A stretch of 64,000 bases of DNA, taken from NCBI RefSeq assembly GCF_013155365.1, contig NZ_JABJRA010000003.1, positions 340,844-404,843 on the forward strand, given 5' to 3'. The position numbers and the translations under genes are program-made. The notes beneath the pieces were generated by a model. The model was given only the letters and a program-made list of their open reading frames with translations. It was not told the DNA's origin and did not search any database. Shown piece after piece: positions 54,816 to 61,288 of this stretch (positions within the stretch are counted from its first letter, which is position 1; each line of letters starts with the position of its first letter). Origin of the DNA: Nocardioides sp. zg-DK7169. GTDB taxonomy: Bacteria > Actinomycetota > Actinomycetes > Propionibacteriales > Nocardioidaceae.

Positions 54816-54831
54816 TCGAACATCTGTTCGG
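54816..54831. promoter_or_regulatory. LexA (SOS) box upstream of second DUF222/HNH gene
   Basis: TCGAACATCTGTTCGG matches TCGAAC-N4-GTTCGA at 11 of 12 conserved positions. It lies 45 bp before the ATG at 54771. Together with the perfect box at 6581, it places both DUF222/HNH genes of the window under probable SOS control. Confidence 0.8.
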
Positions 54832-54899
54832 GCGCAATGCGCTGTCCCCACTTCCCTGACGGGCCGCCGGACCCGTGCGGCCGCCAATCCCCCGACGAC

Positions 54900-55376
54900 T
54901 CAGCGCCCCTCGCCCACCGCAGCGAGCGCGGAGTAGACCTCGGCGTCGAACCCGGCGCGCGCGAGGGCGTCGCTGAGCGAGATGCCTGCGAGTTCGGCGA
55001 CGACCGCGTCGGCCACCCGCCGGTCGAGGTCGACCAGCACGTCCTGCATGCTGCCGCCCACGGCGCACGCAGGGTTCGGACCGTGGATGCCGAGAACCGG
55101 GTCGTCGCCCTGGAGCAGCCGCCACACCTGCGCGAGGGTCACGGCGTCCGGATCGACGGCCAGCTCCCAGCCGCCATGCGCACCCGCCCGAGAGCGCACC
55201 AGGCCGGCCGCGCGCAGCGGACCCAGCACCTTGCGCACGTGGACCGGGTTGACCGCCGTGCTGCCGGCCAGCTCCTCGGACCCGACCGGCGTCGGGCGAC
55301 CGGCGGCGGCCACGGCCGCGAGGTAGGTCAGCACGTGCACGGCGACCGCGAACCGGGTGTTGGTCGGCTTGGGCAT
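54900..55376 (-). CDS. Rrf2-family transcriptional regulator
   Basis: A 158-residue regulator with an N-terminal winged helix-turn-helix (TRFAVAVHVLTYLAA; LAGSTAVNPVHVRKVLGPLR; GLVRSRAGAHGGWELA). Only one cysteine (NPACAVGG) is seen in the usual effector region, so an iron-sulfur cluster of the IscR/NsrR type is unlikely; the YwnA-like branch fits better. It is divergent from the QorB-like reductase 83 bp away and probably represses it and itself. Confidence 0.9.
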   Translation of the reverse strand: MPKPTNTRFAVAVHVLTYLAAVAAAGRPTPVGSEELAGSTAVNPVHVRKVLGPLRAAGLVRSRAGAHGGWELAVDPDAVTLAQVWRLLQGDDPVLGIHGPNPACAVGGSMQDVLVDLDRRVADAVVAELAGISLSDALARAGFDAEVYSALAAVGEGR

Positions 55377-55459
55377 GCCCCCATCGTGACGCACCGCAAT
55401 CACGGTGGCTACATTTGGGAGAACCGTCATCACCGCGACTACAGATCGGGACACCCCCC

Positions 55460-56314
55460 ATGACCGTTGCCGTCACCGGCGCCTCGGGACAGCTCGGCCG
55501 GCTCGTCGCCGACCAGCTCCTCGCCACCCTCGACCCCGCCGAGGTCGTGCTCCTCACCCGCGACCCGGCGAAGCTCGCCGTCCACACCGAGCGAGGCGCC
55601 ACCGTCCGGGCCGCCGACTTCGACCGGCCCGAGGCCCTCGTCGACTGCCTCGCGGGCGTGGAGCGGATGCTCCTCATCTCCACGGACGCCGTCGGCACCC
55701 GGGTCGAGGGCCACCGCGCGGCGATCCAGGCCGCCGCGAAGGCCGGCGTACGCCACGTCGTCTACACCTCGATCCCGGAGCCGAGCGCCGACAACCCCTC
55801 CGTCGTCGTGCCCGACCACGCGGCCACCGAGGAGCTGCTGCGCGACAGCGGGCTCGCCTGGACGATCCTGCGCAACAACCTCTACGCCGACATGCAGCTC
55901 CCCACGATCGAGCAGGCGGCGGCCAGCGGACGGCTGTTCACCAACACCGGCGACGGCGCTGCCGCCTACGTCACGCGTGCGGACTGCGCCGCCGTGGCCG
56001 CCGGGGTGCTGACCGGCGAGGGCCACGAGGGACAGACGTACGACGTGACCGGCCCCGCCGCGGTGAGTGCGAGCGACCTCGCCGCCCTCGCCGCGACCCA
56101 GGCCGGCCGCCCCGTCGAGGTGGTCCGGCTCGACGACGAGGCCTACGCCGCCGGTCTCGTCGCGGGCGGCCTCCCGGAGGCGTGGGCCCCGATGCTGGTG
56201 TCCTTCGGTGCGTCCATCCGGCTGGGCAAGCTCGCGCGCGTCACCGACGTCGTCGAGACCATCGGCGGACGTACGCCGACTCCCCTCAGCGCCCTGCTGC
56301 GACAGGACGGCTGA
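55460..56314 (+). CDS. NAD(P)H-binding quinone oxidoreductase-like protein (QorB/NmrA type)
   Basis: A 284-residue atypical short-chain dehydrogenase. It has the Rossmann motif VTGASGQLGRLVADQLL at the N-terminus, an Arg in TRDPAKL favouring NADPH, and the QorB-like segments VVYTSIPEPSADNP and WTILRNNLYAD. The ATG at 55460 starts directly at the Rossmann strand. The divergent Rrf2 regulator suggests induction by quinone, electrophile or redox stress, which is an inference. The 3' end overlaps the convergent epimerase gene by 29 bp. Confidence 0.88.
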   Translation: MTVAVTGASGQLGRLVADQLLATLDPAEVVLLTRDPAKLAVHTERGATVRAADFDRPEALVDCLAGVERMLLISTDAVGTRVEGHRAAIQAAAKAGVRHVVYTSIPEPSADNPSVVVPDHAATEELLRDSGLAWTILRNNLYADMQLPTIEQAAASGRLFTNTGDGAAAYVTRADCAAVAAGVLTGEGHEGQTYDVTGPAAVSASDLAALAATQAGRPVEVVRLDDEAYAAGLVAGGLPEAWAPMLVSFGASIRLGKLARVTDVVETIGGRTPTPLSALLRQDG

Positions 56315-57224
56315 CCAGGTCGGCGAGCGCTGCGTCAAGGTCCGGGTGCCGGAACTCGAACCCGGCCTCGAGCAGCCTCGCCGGCACCGCCCGCCGTCCC
56401 GTGAGCGCCAGCGCGGGATCGGTGCGCAGGAGGACCGCGCCGACGCGGACCAGCGGCGAGGGGGTGGGCGGCGAGGCGGGACGGCGCACGCTCCTGCGCA
56501 GCGCGGCCATCAGCTCGGCGTTGCGGACCGGCTGCGGCCCGGTGACGTGGACGATCCCGGACAGCCCCGCGCCCTCGGGCCCGAGCAGCAGGCGGACGAC
56601 GCGCAGCCAGTCCTCGATGTGCAGCCAGCTGATCCACTGGGTGCCGGGACCGACGCGCCCGCCCAGCCCCCAGCGCGCCAGCCCGAGGAGCCGGTCGAGC
56701 GCCGGGGTGTCGGTGTCCAGGACGATGCCGGTGCGCAGCGTGGAGAGGCGTACGGCGTTCGCGCCCTCCACGGCCGCCTCCCACGCCGTGGCCACGCCCG
56801 CCATCTGGGGCGGCCCGTCGGCCGGTGGCGCGGACTCGTCGAGGACCTGCTCGCCGGCGTCGCCGTAGATCGCCAGCGTGCTGGCCTGCAGCCACACCGG
56901 CACCGGCTCGGACAGGGACGCGCTCGCCTGGACCAGCGCGCGGGTGGGCTCGACGCGTGAGCGGGTGAGCAGGTCGACGTTCGCGGCGGTGGGCCGCCGG
57001 TCGACGAGCTCGCCGGCGAGGTTGATCACCGCGCTGCCCTCGAGCTCGGACGCCCACGGACCCACGGTCCGCCCGTCCCACTCCACCTGCCGGAACCTCG
57101 CGCCGGGACGCGCGCGGCGGGTCAGGACGACCACCTCGTGCCCGTTCGCCTCGAGGTCCTCGCACAGCCGCCGCCCGAGCGCACCGGATCCCCCGGCGAT
57201 CACGATCTTCACCTGCGCGAACAT
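56286..57224 (-). CDS. TIGR01777-type NAD-dependent epimerase/dehydratase (YfcH-like)
   Basis: A 312-residue SDR-fold protein: Rossmann motif IVIAGGSGALGRRL, VINLAGELVDRRPTAANVDL, WLQASTLAIYGD, and the C-terminal DUF1731-type domain (GRRAVPARLLEAGFEFRHPD, where LLEAGF.F..PDL is the family hallmark). The ATG at 57224 is used; a GTG at 57212 is possible. An 18-bp perfect palindrome lies 14 bp upstream. Substrate unknown; some homologues are described as cell-division inhibitor SulA-like by name only. Confidence 0.88.
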   Translation of the reverse strand: MFAQVKIVIAGGSGALGRRLCEDLEANGHEVVVLTRRARPGARFRQVEWDGRTVGPWASELEGSAVINLAGELVDRRPTAANVDLLTRSRVEPTRALVQASASLSEPVPVWLQASTLAIYGDAGEQVLDESAPPADGPPQMAGVATAWEAAVEGANAVRLSTLRTGIVLDTDTPALDRLLGLARWGLGGRVGPGTQWISWLHIEDWLRVVRLLLGPEGAGLSGIVHVTGPQPVRNAELMAALRRSVRRPASPPTPSPLVRVGAVLLRTDPALALTGRRAVPARLLEAGFEFRHPDLDAALADLVSRPVAAGR

Positions 57225-57237
57225 AGGGCATCGCAGG

Positions 57238-57255
57238 CGTACGCCGCGGCGTACG
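57238..57255. promoter_or_regulatory. 18-bp perfect palindrome
   Basis: CGTACGCCG followed by its exact complement CGGCGTACG, with no spacer, 14 bp upstream of the epimerase start at 57224. It could be an operator or a cruciform-type hairpin. The remaining intergenic bases to 57436 show no gene. Confidence 0.4.
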
Positions 57256-57436
57256 GGCGGCGCCCCGGGACGACCACACGACCGCCGGGGCGTCCGGGGC
57301 ACCGCTGGTGCCCTGGGGTTGGTGAGAAGTCCCCCACTACGAGGCGCCACCTGGACGGTAGGAGCCCTTCGGCGCCTGCGCCTCACCCCTCGGTGGGTGT
57401 GCGCGGTCGGGGCTCGGTCTGTGAGCCCGGGTTCCG

Positions 57437-57775
57437 CTAGATCGCCTCGACCTGCCGCGACCGGTCGTCCTCGGGCGCGGGAACGGCCGTGGTGTGGGGC
57501 AGCCCGTTCATCTCCAGGACCATCTGCGCGATGGAACCCTGGCACGCCCGGAGCGTCACGGGGCTGTCCCTCGGCGCGCGTCGCAGCGCGGCGACGAGCT
57601 CGTTGACCCCGACGCTCGCGAGGTGCTCGACCGAGGAGAGGTCGACGACCAGTGGACCCTTGCCGACCTTGTGCTCCAGCACCGTGCGCAGCTCGTGGAT
57701 CGAGAGCTCGTCGATCACTCCCGCGAGAGCCACGGTCTCGCCGTGCTGCACCGCTGTGAGCTGGTGGAACTTCAT
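57437..57775 (-). CDS. STAS-domain (anti-anti-sigma-like) protein
   Basis: A 112-residue STAS protein (VALAGVIDELSIHELRTVLE; LVVDLSSVEHLASVGVNELV, where the Ser in LASVGVN occupies the phosphorylation position). A C-terminal tail of about 15 charged residues follows. The ATG at 57775 has GGAG eight bases upstream. No anti-sigma kinase is nearby, as is common for actinobacterial stand-alone STAS proteins. Confidence 0.88.
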   Translation of the reverse strand: MKFHQLTAVQHGETVALAGVIDELSIHELRTVLEHKVGKGPLVVDLSSVEHLASVGVNELVAALRRAPRDSPVTLRACQGSIAQMVLEMNGLPHTTAVPAPEDDRSRQVEAI

Positions 57776-58177
57776 GTGTCTCCAGTTGCGCTCATTGATC
57801 GCGAGATTCGAATCTAACGACGACGCCCGCTCTCCGGCTCCCCTCGCGGGGTGTAGTGGCCGGCACTGCCCTCCTCGCCACGTCACAGGCAGGCTCCTCC
57901 TTCTCCCGACAGGAAAGACCGGTCCCGCACGCCCGGACACGCGGCGGCTCGGGCGAGCTACCCCTGCGGGGATTCCTAGCTGCGTTGCCGGCCTCGGCAG
58001 GGCCGCGAGTTGCCCACGGGGCGCCGGCCGCCGGCGACGTCGCGCCAGCCACGACCACCCACGGCAGCAGGCTCGCAGGCGAGAGCCGTCCCGCAGTCAT
58101 GCCCCGGCCGTGGATCAACCGGAGCCGAGCGCCCAGAGTTGCTACTGGGTCTGACTCCTTCCGGCTCCCCTCTGTTG
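57776..58177 (-). other. Leader/remnant region between STAS gene and IS110
   Basis: No confident gene. A minus-strand frame from ATG 58100 to 57792 (102 codons) begins with a signal-peptide-like stretch (MTAGRLSPASLLPWVVVAGA, then TSPAAGA) but then turns Arg/Pro-rich and may be the start of an exported-protein gene cut by the IS110 insertion. The same strand can fold CCCC-GCA-GGGG inside AATCCCCGCAGGGGTAG (around 57963-57979), which resembles a fragment of a structured leader, but no riboswitch consensus is complete. Confidence 0.3.
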
Positions 58178-59377
58178 TCAACCGGTGCTGGCGAGGGTTC
58201 CGACCGGTTGGCTCTTCCGCGTGCCGGGTAGTGCGGCGTAGCGTCGGGTCTGCGGGTCCGGGAGTGGCTGATCCGAAGTGTCGATGTGCGGGGGTAGGTC
58301 GACCGCGCTGGATTCTTGAGACGCCCCGCAGTGCCCTCCCGGGTCCGCGCCTTCGGCTCGGACAGCGTCGGTGACGAGCTGCTTGTAGATGGCATCTGAG
58401 ATGCGTCGCTTGAGGCAGCGGAGTGCTTCTTGGGGCTTCTTGCCGTCGGCGCGTTTGCGCCGGTAGTAGGCGCGGCCTTCGGTGTCGAGCCGGAGTTGGG
58501 TGACCGCGGCGATGTGGATCATGTGGTTGACCCGGCGGTTCCCGGCGCGGGAGAGACGGTGCCGGTTCTGCTCACCAGACGAGGCGTCCAGCGGCGCGGT
58601 ACCGGTCCAGGACGCGAACCGATTGCGGTCGGCGAACCTGGCGACGTCGCCGACATCGGCGAGGATCCTGGCGGCCACCACAGCACCGACACCGTGGATG
58701 TCCATCAGCCGTGATTCCCGCGCCAGGACCATCGCCTTCAACTCGGCAGTGGCCTTCTTGATCTTCGCCTCGACCGCGATCAACTCGGCCAGCTCTTCGG
58801 CAGCGATGCGGCGACGGGTCTTCCCGGCGATGTCGCGCGGGCGAACGGTGGCCAGCATCGCCTTGGCCTGACCAGTGGTGATGTCGCGTTTGGCCTGGCC
58901 AGGCAGGAGTTCTGCGAGTAGCGCCTGGAGTCGGCACACGGTCTGAACACGACGCCGGGTGAGGGCTTCGCGGCGATCGGCCAGCATCCGCATCGCCTCG
59001 AGCTCGCCGTCGACCTTGAGCACCCGCAGGTTCGTCGTGCGCACGGCTACGACCGCGACCGCGTGTGCGTCGTGGGCGTCGGTCTTGCGGTTGTGGCCGG
59101 TGTCGAAGAGCCGGACACGGGCAGCAAGCTTCGCGGGCACGTCGACGACATGTTCGCCGGCTTCGAGGAGACGCTGGGCAAGTGGACGACCCGCGCCGTT
59201 GGCGCCTTCGACCGCCCACAGGCGCTTCGGCCACGTCTTGGCGTAGGCACGCATGGCGGCGTAGCCAGCCTGGTCGGTGCTGAAGCGACCGGATCCGAGG
59301 AGATGCTCGTGCTGGTCGACGACCTCGATCGTCGCGGACAGCTTGTGGGGATCGACCCCGATAACGACATGGTCCAT
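58178..59377 (-). CDS. IS110-family transposase (DEDD type)
   Basis: A 399-residue IS110-group recombinase. The N-terminal RuvC-like DEDD domain has acidic residues in VIGVDPHK, AVEGANGAG and KTDAHDAHAVAV. A coiled-coil linker follows. The C-terminal IS116/IS110/IS902 domain has the helix-hairpin-helix (LMDIHGVGAVVAARILADVG) and the conserved serine/arginine region (LDASSGEQNRHRLSRAGNRR). Start ATG 59377. The protein is full length and shows no frameshift, so the element may be active. A structured non-coding segment lies upstream, the position of the bridge RNA in the IS110 subgroup. GC content and codon use are lower than in the genes to the left. Confidence 0.95.
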   Translation of the reverse strand: MDHVVIGVDPHKLSATIEVVDQHEHLLGSGRFSTDQAGYAAMRAYAKTWPKRLWAVEGANGAGRPLAQRLLEAGEHVVDVPAKLAARVRLFDTGHNRKTDAHDAHAVAVVAVRTTNLRVLKVDGELEAMRMLADRREALTRRRVQTVCRLQALLAELLPGQAKRDITTGQAKAMLATVRPRDIAGKTRRRIAAEELAELIAVEAKIKKATAELKAMVLARESRLMDIHGVGAVVAARILADVGDVARFADRNRFASWTGTAPLDASSGEQNRHRLSRAGNRRVNHMIHIAAVTQLRLDTEGRAYYRRKRADGKKPQEALRCLKRRISDAIYKQLVTDAVRAEGADPGGHCGASQESSAVDLPPHIDTSDQPLPDPQTRRYAALPGTRKSQPVGTLASTG

Positions 59378-59473
59378 GCGTTGCTCCCGCCTGTGCTCGT
59401 ACCGATGTGGACGGCGAGGTGGGCATTGCTACTACGAGCTGGGCAGTCCCCTCTTGAGCCACGCCTCGTCAGC

Positions 59474-59558
59474 GGTGCCCGGTGGGCTGCAAACCGGAAT
59501 CGAGCCACACCCGCGGACGGGTGGGCAGCCCAAAAGAGAGCAAGCCCGCCGGGCACCT
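59474..59558 (-). ncRNA. Candidate bridge RNA of the IS110 element
   Basis: Nested perfect stems upstream of the transposase: outer GGTGCCCGG/CCGGGCACC (59474-59482 with 59549-59557), middle TGGGCTGC/GCAGCCCA (59483-59490 with 59525-59532), apical CACCCG-CGGA-CGGGTG (59508-59523). Large unpaired internal strands lie at 59491-59507 and 59533-59548. A further hairpin with GGACC/GGTCC arms follows upstream, at about 59558-59584. IS110-subgroup elements encode a bridge RNA with internal guide loops in this position. The assignment rests on position and fold only. Confidence 0.45.
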
Positions 59559-59735
59559 GGACCGAGTCTGGCCGGACGCCGGTCCTACGGGAATCCTCTA
59601 GTAGCCCAGATAGACGCACTACTGCGCGCGACTGTTGGGACTCGGAAGGGAATGGGCAATGACACATGAACTCATCTCGAACTTGCAAAGGATCGAGGCC
59701 TGCGGGACGCGCGCGCCCCGGGGCACCGCGGGCTG

Positions 59736-59897
59736 CTAGAGCGCTGCCGTGTCGATCTGGAAGATCGCTTCCTCCGGCTGCTCGATTGCCGAGCGCACGC
59801 TGTTCGCAATCGTTGATGAGCTGCCAACCCAGAAGGGGTCGCTCTGTTCGTCACTGATCACGCGTACGTGGCGAAGGCCGAAGCACGTCCTCCTTGT
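59736..59897 (-). pseudogene. Short open segment, probable 3' remnant of a gene
   Basis: An open frame between stops encodes a natural-looking C-terminus (SDEQSDPFWVGSSSTIANSV, then EQPEEAIFQIDTAAL and stop TAG at 59738-59736). No convincing start exists; the only in-frame GTG, at 59861, lacks a ribosome site. It lies next to the IS110 leader end and may be what remains of a gene disrupted on entry of mobile DNA. No family was recognised. Confidence 0.35.
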
Positions 59898-59961
59898 TTA
59901 GGGAGATCAAGACGACAGGCTTGCTCAGCGCACGCGCCCTACGACGTCTACCCTCAGCGCC

Positions 59962-60945
59962 GTGAGAGAGAAGCCAAGCCGCCGATCTGCACTGATCGTC
60001 GCAGCATTGCTTTCGACGGGATCCGTGTTGGTCATTCTCTCGCTGTTGCCCAGCCCCGGGTACGACGACGCGTGGCTGCGTGACGTGCTGATGACCCTTG
60101 GCTCTTCTGTCCTGCTCTTCGCCCCGTTCTATCTGCTCACGCGGTCGCTTGATTCTCATATCGAGCAAGTTCGCGAAGACGCTGCTGACCAAGTGCAGCA
60201 GGTGCGGGCGTCGACGGCGGCGACGGTTGAGGACCTTTCCAAACAGGTGGAGGAAGTCCGCGAAGACGTCGCTCGGCAGCTCACCGACGTCGCCGAACGT
60301 GTCGATGCGCGGCTGCGAGCGGAGGCCGCGGCCGACAGAGACACGTTCGAGGGGCTAAGAAGTGCCGCGCCGGAGCGCGAAGTCGTCGCCGACGCGCTCA
60401 AGCGCGCCGTCGAGCAGGGGCTCGTAGACATGGACCACCCTCCGCGAGTAGCAGTTGGCGATCACTACCTCTACGTCAGTTTCCTTCTCGTCACTCGCAG
60501 CAACCTCTTCAGCGGTGCTGCTCACGTGATCGAGCTACGGCTCGAAAGGATCGACGGGGAGAGCGTTGCGCCCGTGGTCTGGGATGGGGAACGGACAGCG
60601 GAAGACATCTTATTTCAACTCGGCCGCGAACTCCGCAAGGAGACCAACGAGGCCTTTGACACTGTCTCGCTCTTCACCGGGTTAGCGGACCTTCTCGAAG
60701 TCGCGCTCACCAGCCCGGGACGACGTCCGGCAATCGAACTCTGTCCTCCGCAATGGGTAGTGACAACAGGAGGTGTGCATGCCTACGGGAACCACTTCTA
60801 TGGGGTCGGGCTTGCTCAGCTTCAGTCATCGAGCACGATCGGACCGCACGTCATGGCTAAGGGGTGGGTGGACGCCGACTCCTTCGACGCGGCTCAGTAC
60901 GCCGCTTTGTCGTTATTTCCCCCTAACGCGGATGCCAACGACTAG
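59962..60945 (+). CDS. Membrane-anchored coiled-coil protein of unknown function
   Basis: A 327-residue protein from a GTG start. Two membrane helices (residues 9-29 and about 41-61, LMTLGSSVLLFAPFYLLT) are followed by a regular coiled coil (about 64-125; VREDAADQVQQVRAST, VEDLSKQVEEVREDVARQL) and a globular cytoplasmic domain (about 135-327, with DHYLYVSFLLVTRSNLFSGA and YGNHFYGVGLAQLQ). No family was recognised. Codon use (more A/T third positions) differs from the genes left of 57 kb, consistent with transfer. With the nuclease-like gene at 61188 on the same strand, it could form a membrane-sensor plus effector pair. Confidence 0.75.
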   Translation: MREKPSRRSALIVAALLSTGSVLVILSLLPSPGYDDAWLRDVLMTLGSSVLLFAPFYLLTRSLDSHIEQVREDAADQVQQVRASTAATVEDLSKQVEEVREDVARQLTDVAERVDARLRAEAAADRDTFEGLRSAAPEREVVADALKRAVEQGLVDMDHPPRVAVGDHYLYVSFLLVTRSNLFSGAAHVIELRLERIDGESVAPVVWDGERTAEDILFQLGRELRKETNEAFDTVSLFTGLADLLEVALTSPGRRPAIELCPPQWVVTTGGVHAYGNHFYGVGLAQLQSSSTIGPHVMAKGWVDADSFDAAQYAALSLFPPNADAND

Positions 60946-60949
60946 GTGC

Positions 60950-61288
60950 ATGAATGGAGCTAGTTGGACCAAGCTCGCCGAACAACTCGTTGCCGCTGCA
61001 CGCGGGCCTTATGAGTGGACGCAGGTGAGGCTGCGGGGCGACCGCGTCTGGCGAAGCACTCGGGAGGGCTGGTCGCCTTCGCCAGCGACCGGCGTCGGTG
61101 CCGGCTCGCTCCTATTGGAGCCGCCGAGTGGAATGCCGCATGCCGGTGCTCGGGCCGTGTGTCGGTGCTCGCTGATACAAGTCGTGCATGTCCAAGAGTC
61201 GTCGACAGCCTTTCCAGTTGGCCCCTGGGTCGAGCTCGCTCATCGGCAACTTCGATTGGACGGGCTTGGGAGACGACGCGCTGGGTGA
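60950..61288 (+). CDS. Small hypothetical protein (doubtful)
   Basis: A 112-residue frame beginning MNGASWTKLAEQLVAAARGP, four bases after the stop of the coiled-coil gene. The first 65 or so residues look protein-like (GPYEWTQVRLRGDRVWRSTR). The last 100 bases overlap the start of the nuclease-like gene in another frame, where the composition loses protein character. It could be a real small gene with an overlong end, or chance. No family was recognised. Confidence 0.35.
   Translation: MNGASWTKLAEQLVAAARGPYEWTQVRLRGDRVWRSTREGWSPSPATGVGAGSLLLEPPSGMPHAGARAVCRCSLIQVVHVQESSTAFPVGPWVELAHRQLRLDGLGRRRAG

Larger units (their letters stand above)
58178..59660. mobile_element. IS110-family insertion sequence (ends approximate)
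   Basis: The element contains the transposase gene and about 280 bp of non-coding leader on its upstream side. IS110 elements have no long terminal inverted repeats and make no target duplication, so the ends cannot be fixed by eye. The limits given are the stop codon of the transposase and the edge of the structured leader. Confidence 0.6.

Noticed and set aside
59851..60192. A 113-residue minus-strand frame antisense to the coiled-coil gene
   Set aside because: Composition is Arg/Gln-rich without structure, and it lies opposite a frame with clear membrane helices and heptads.
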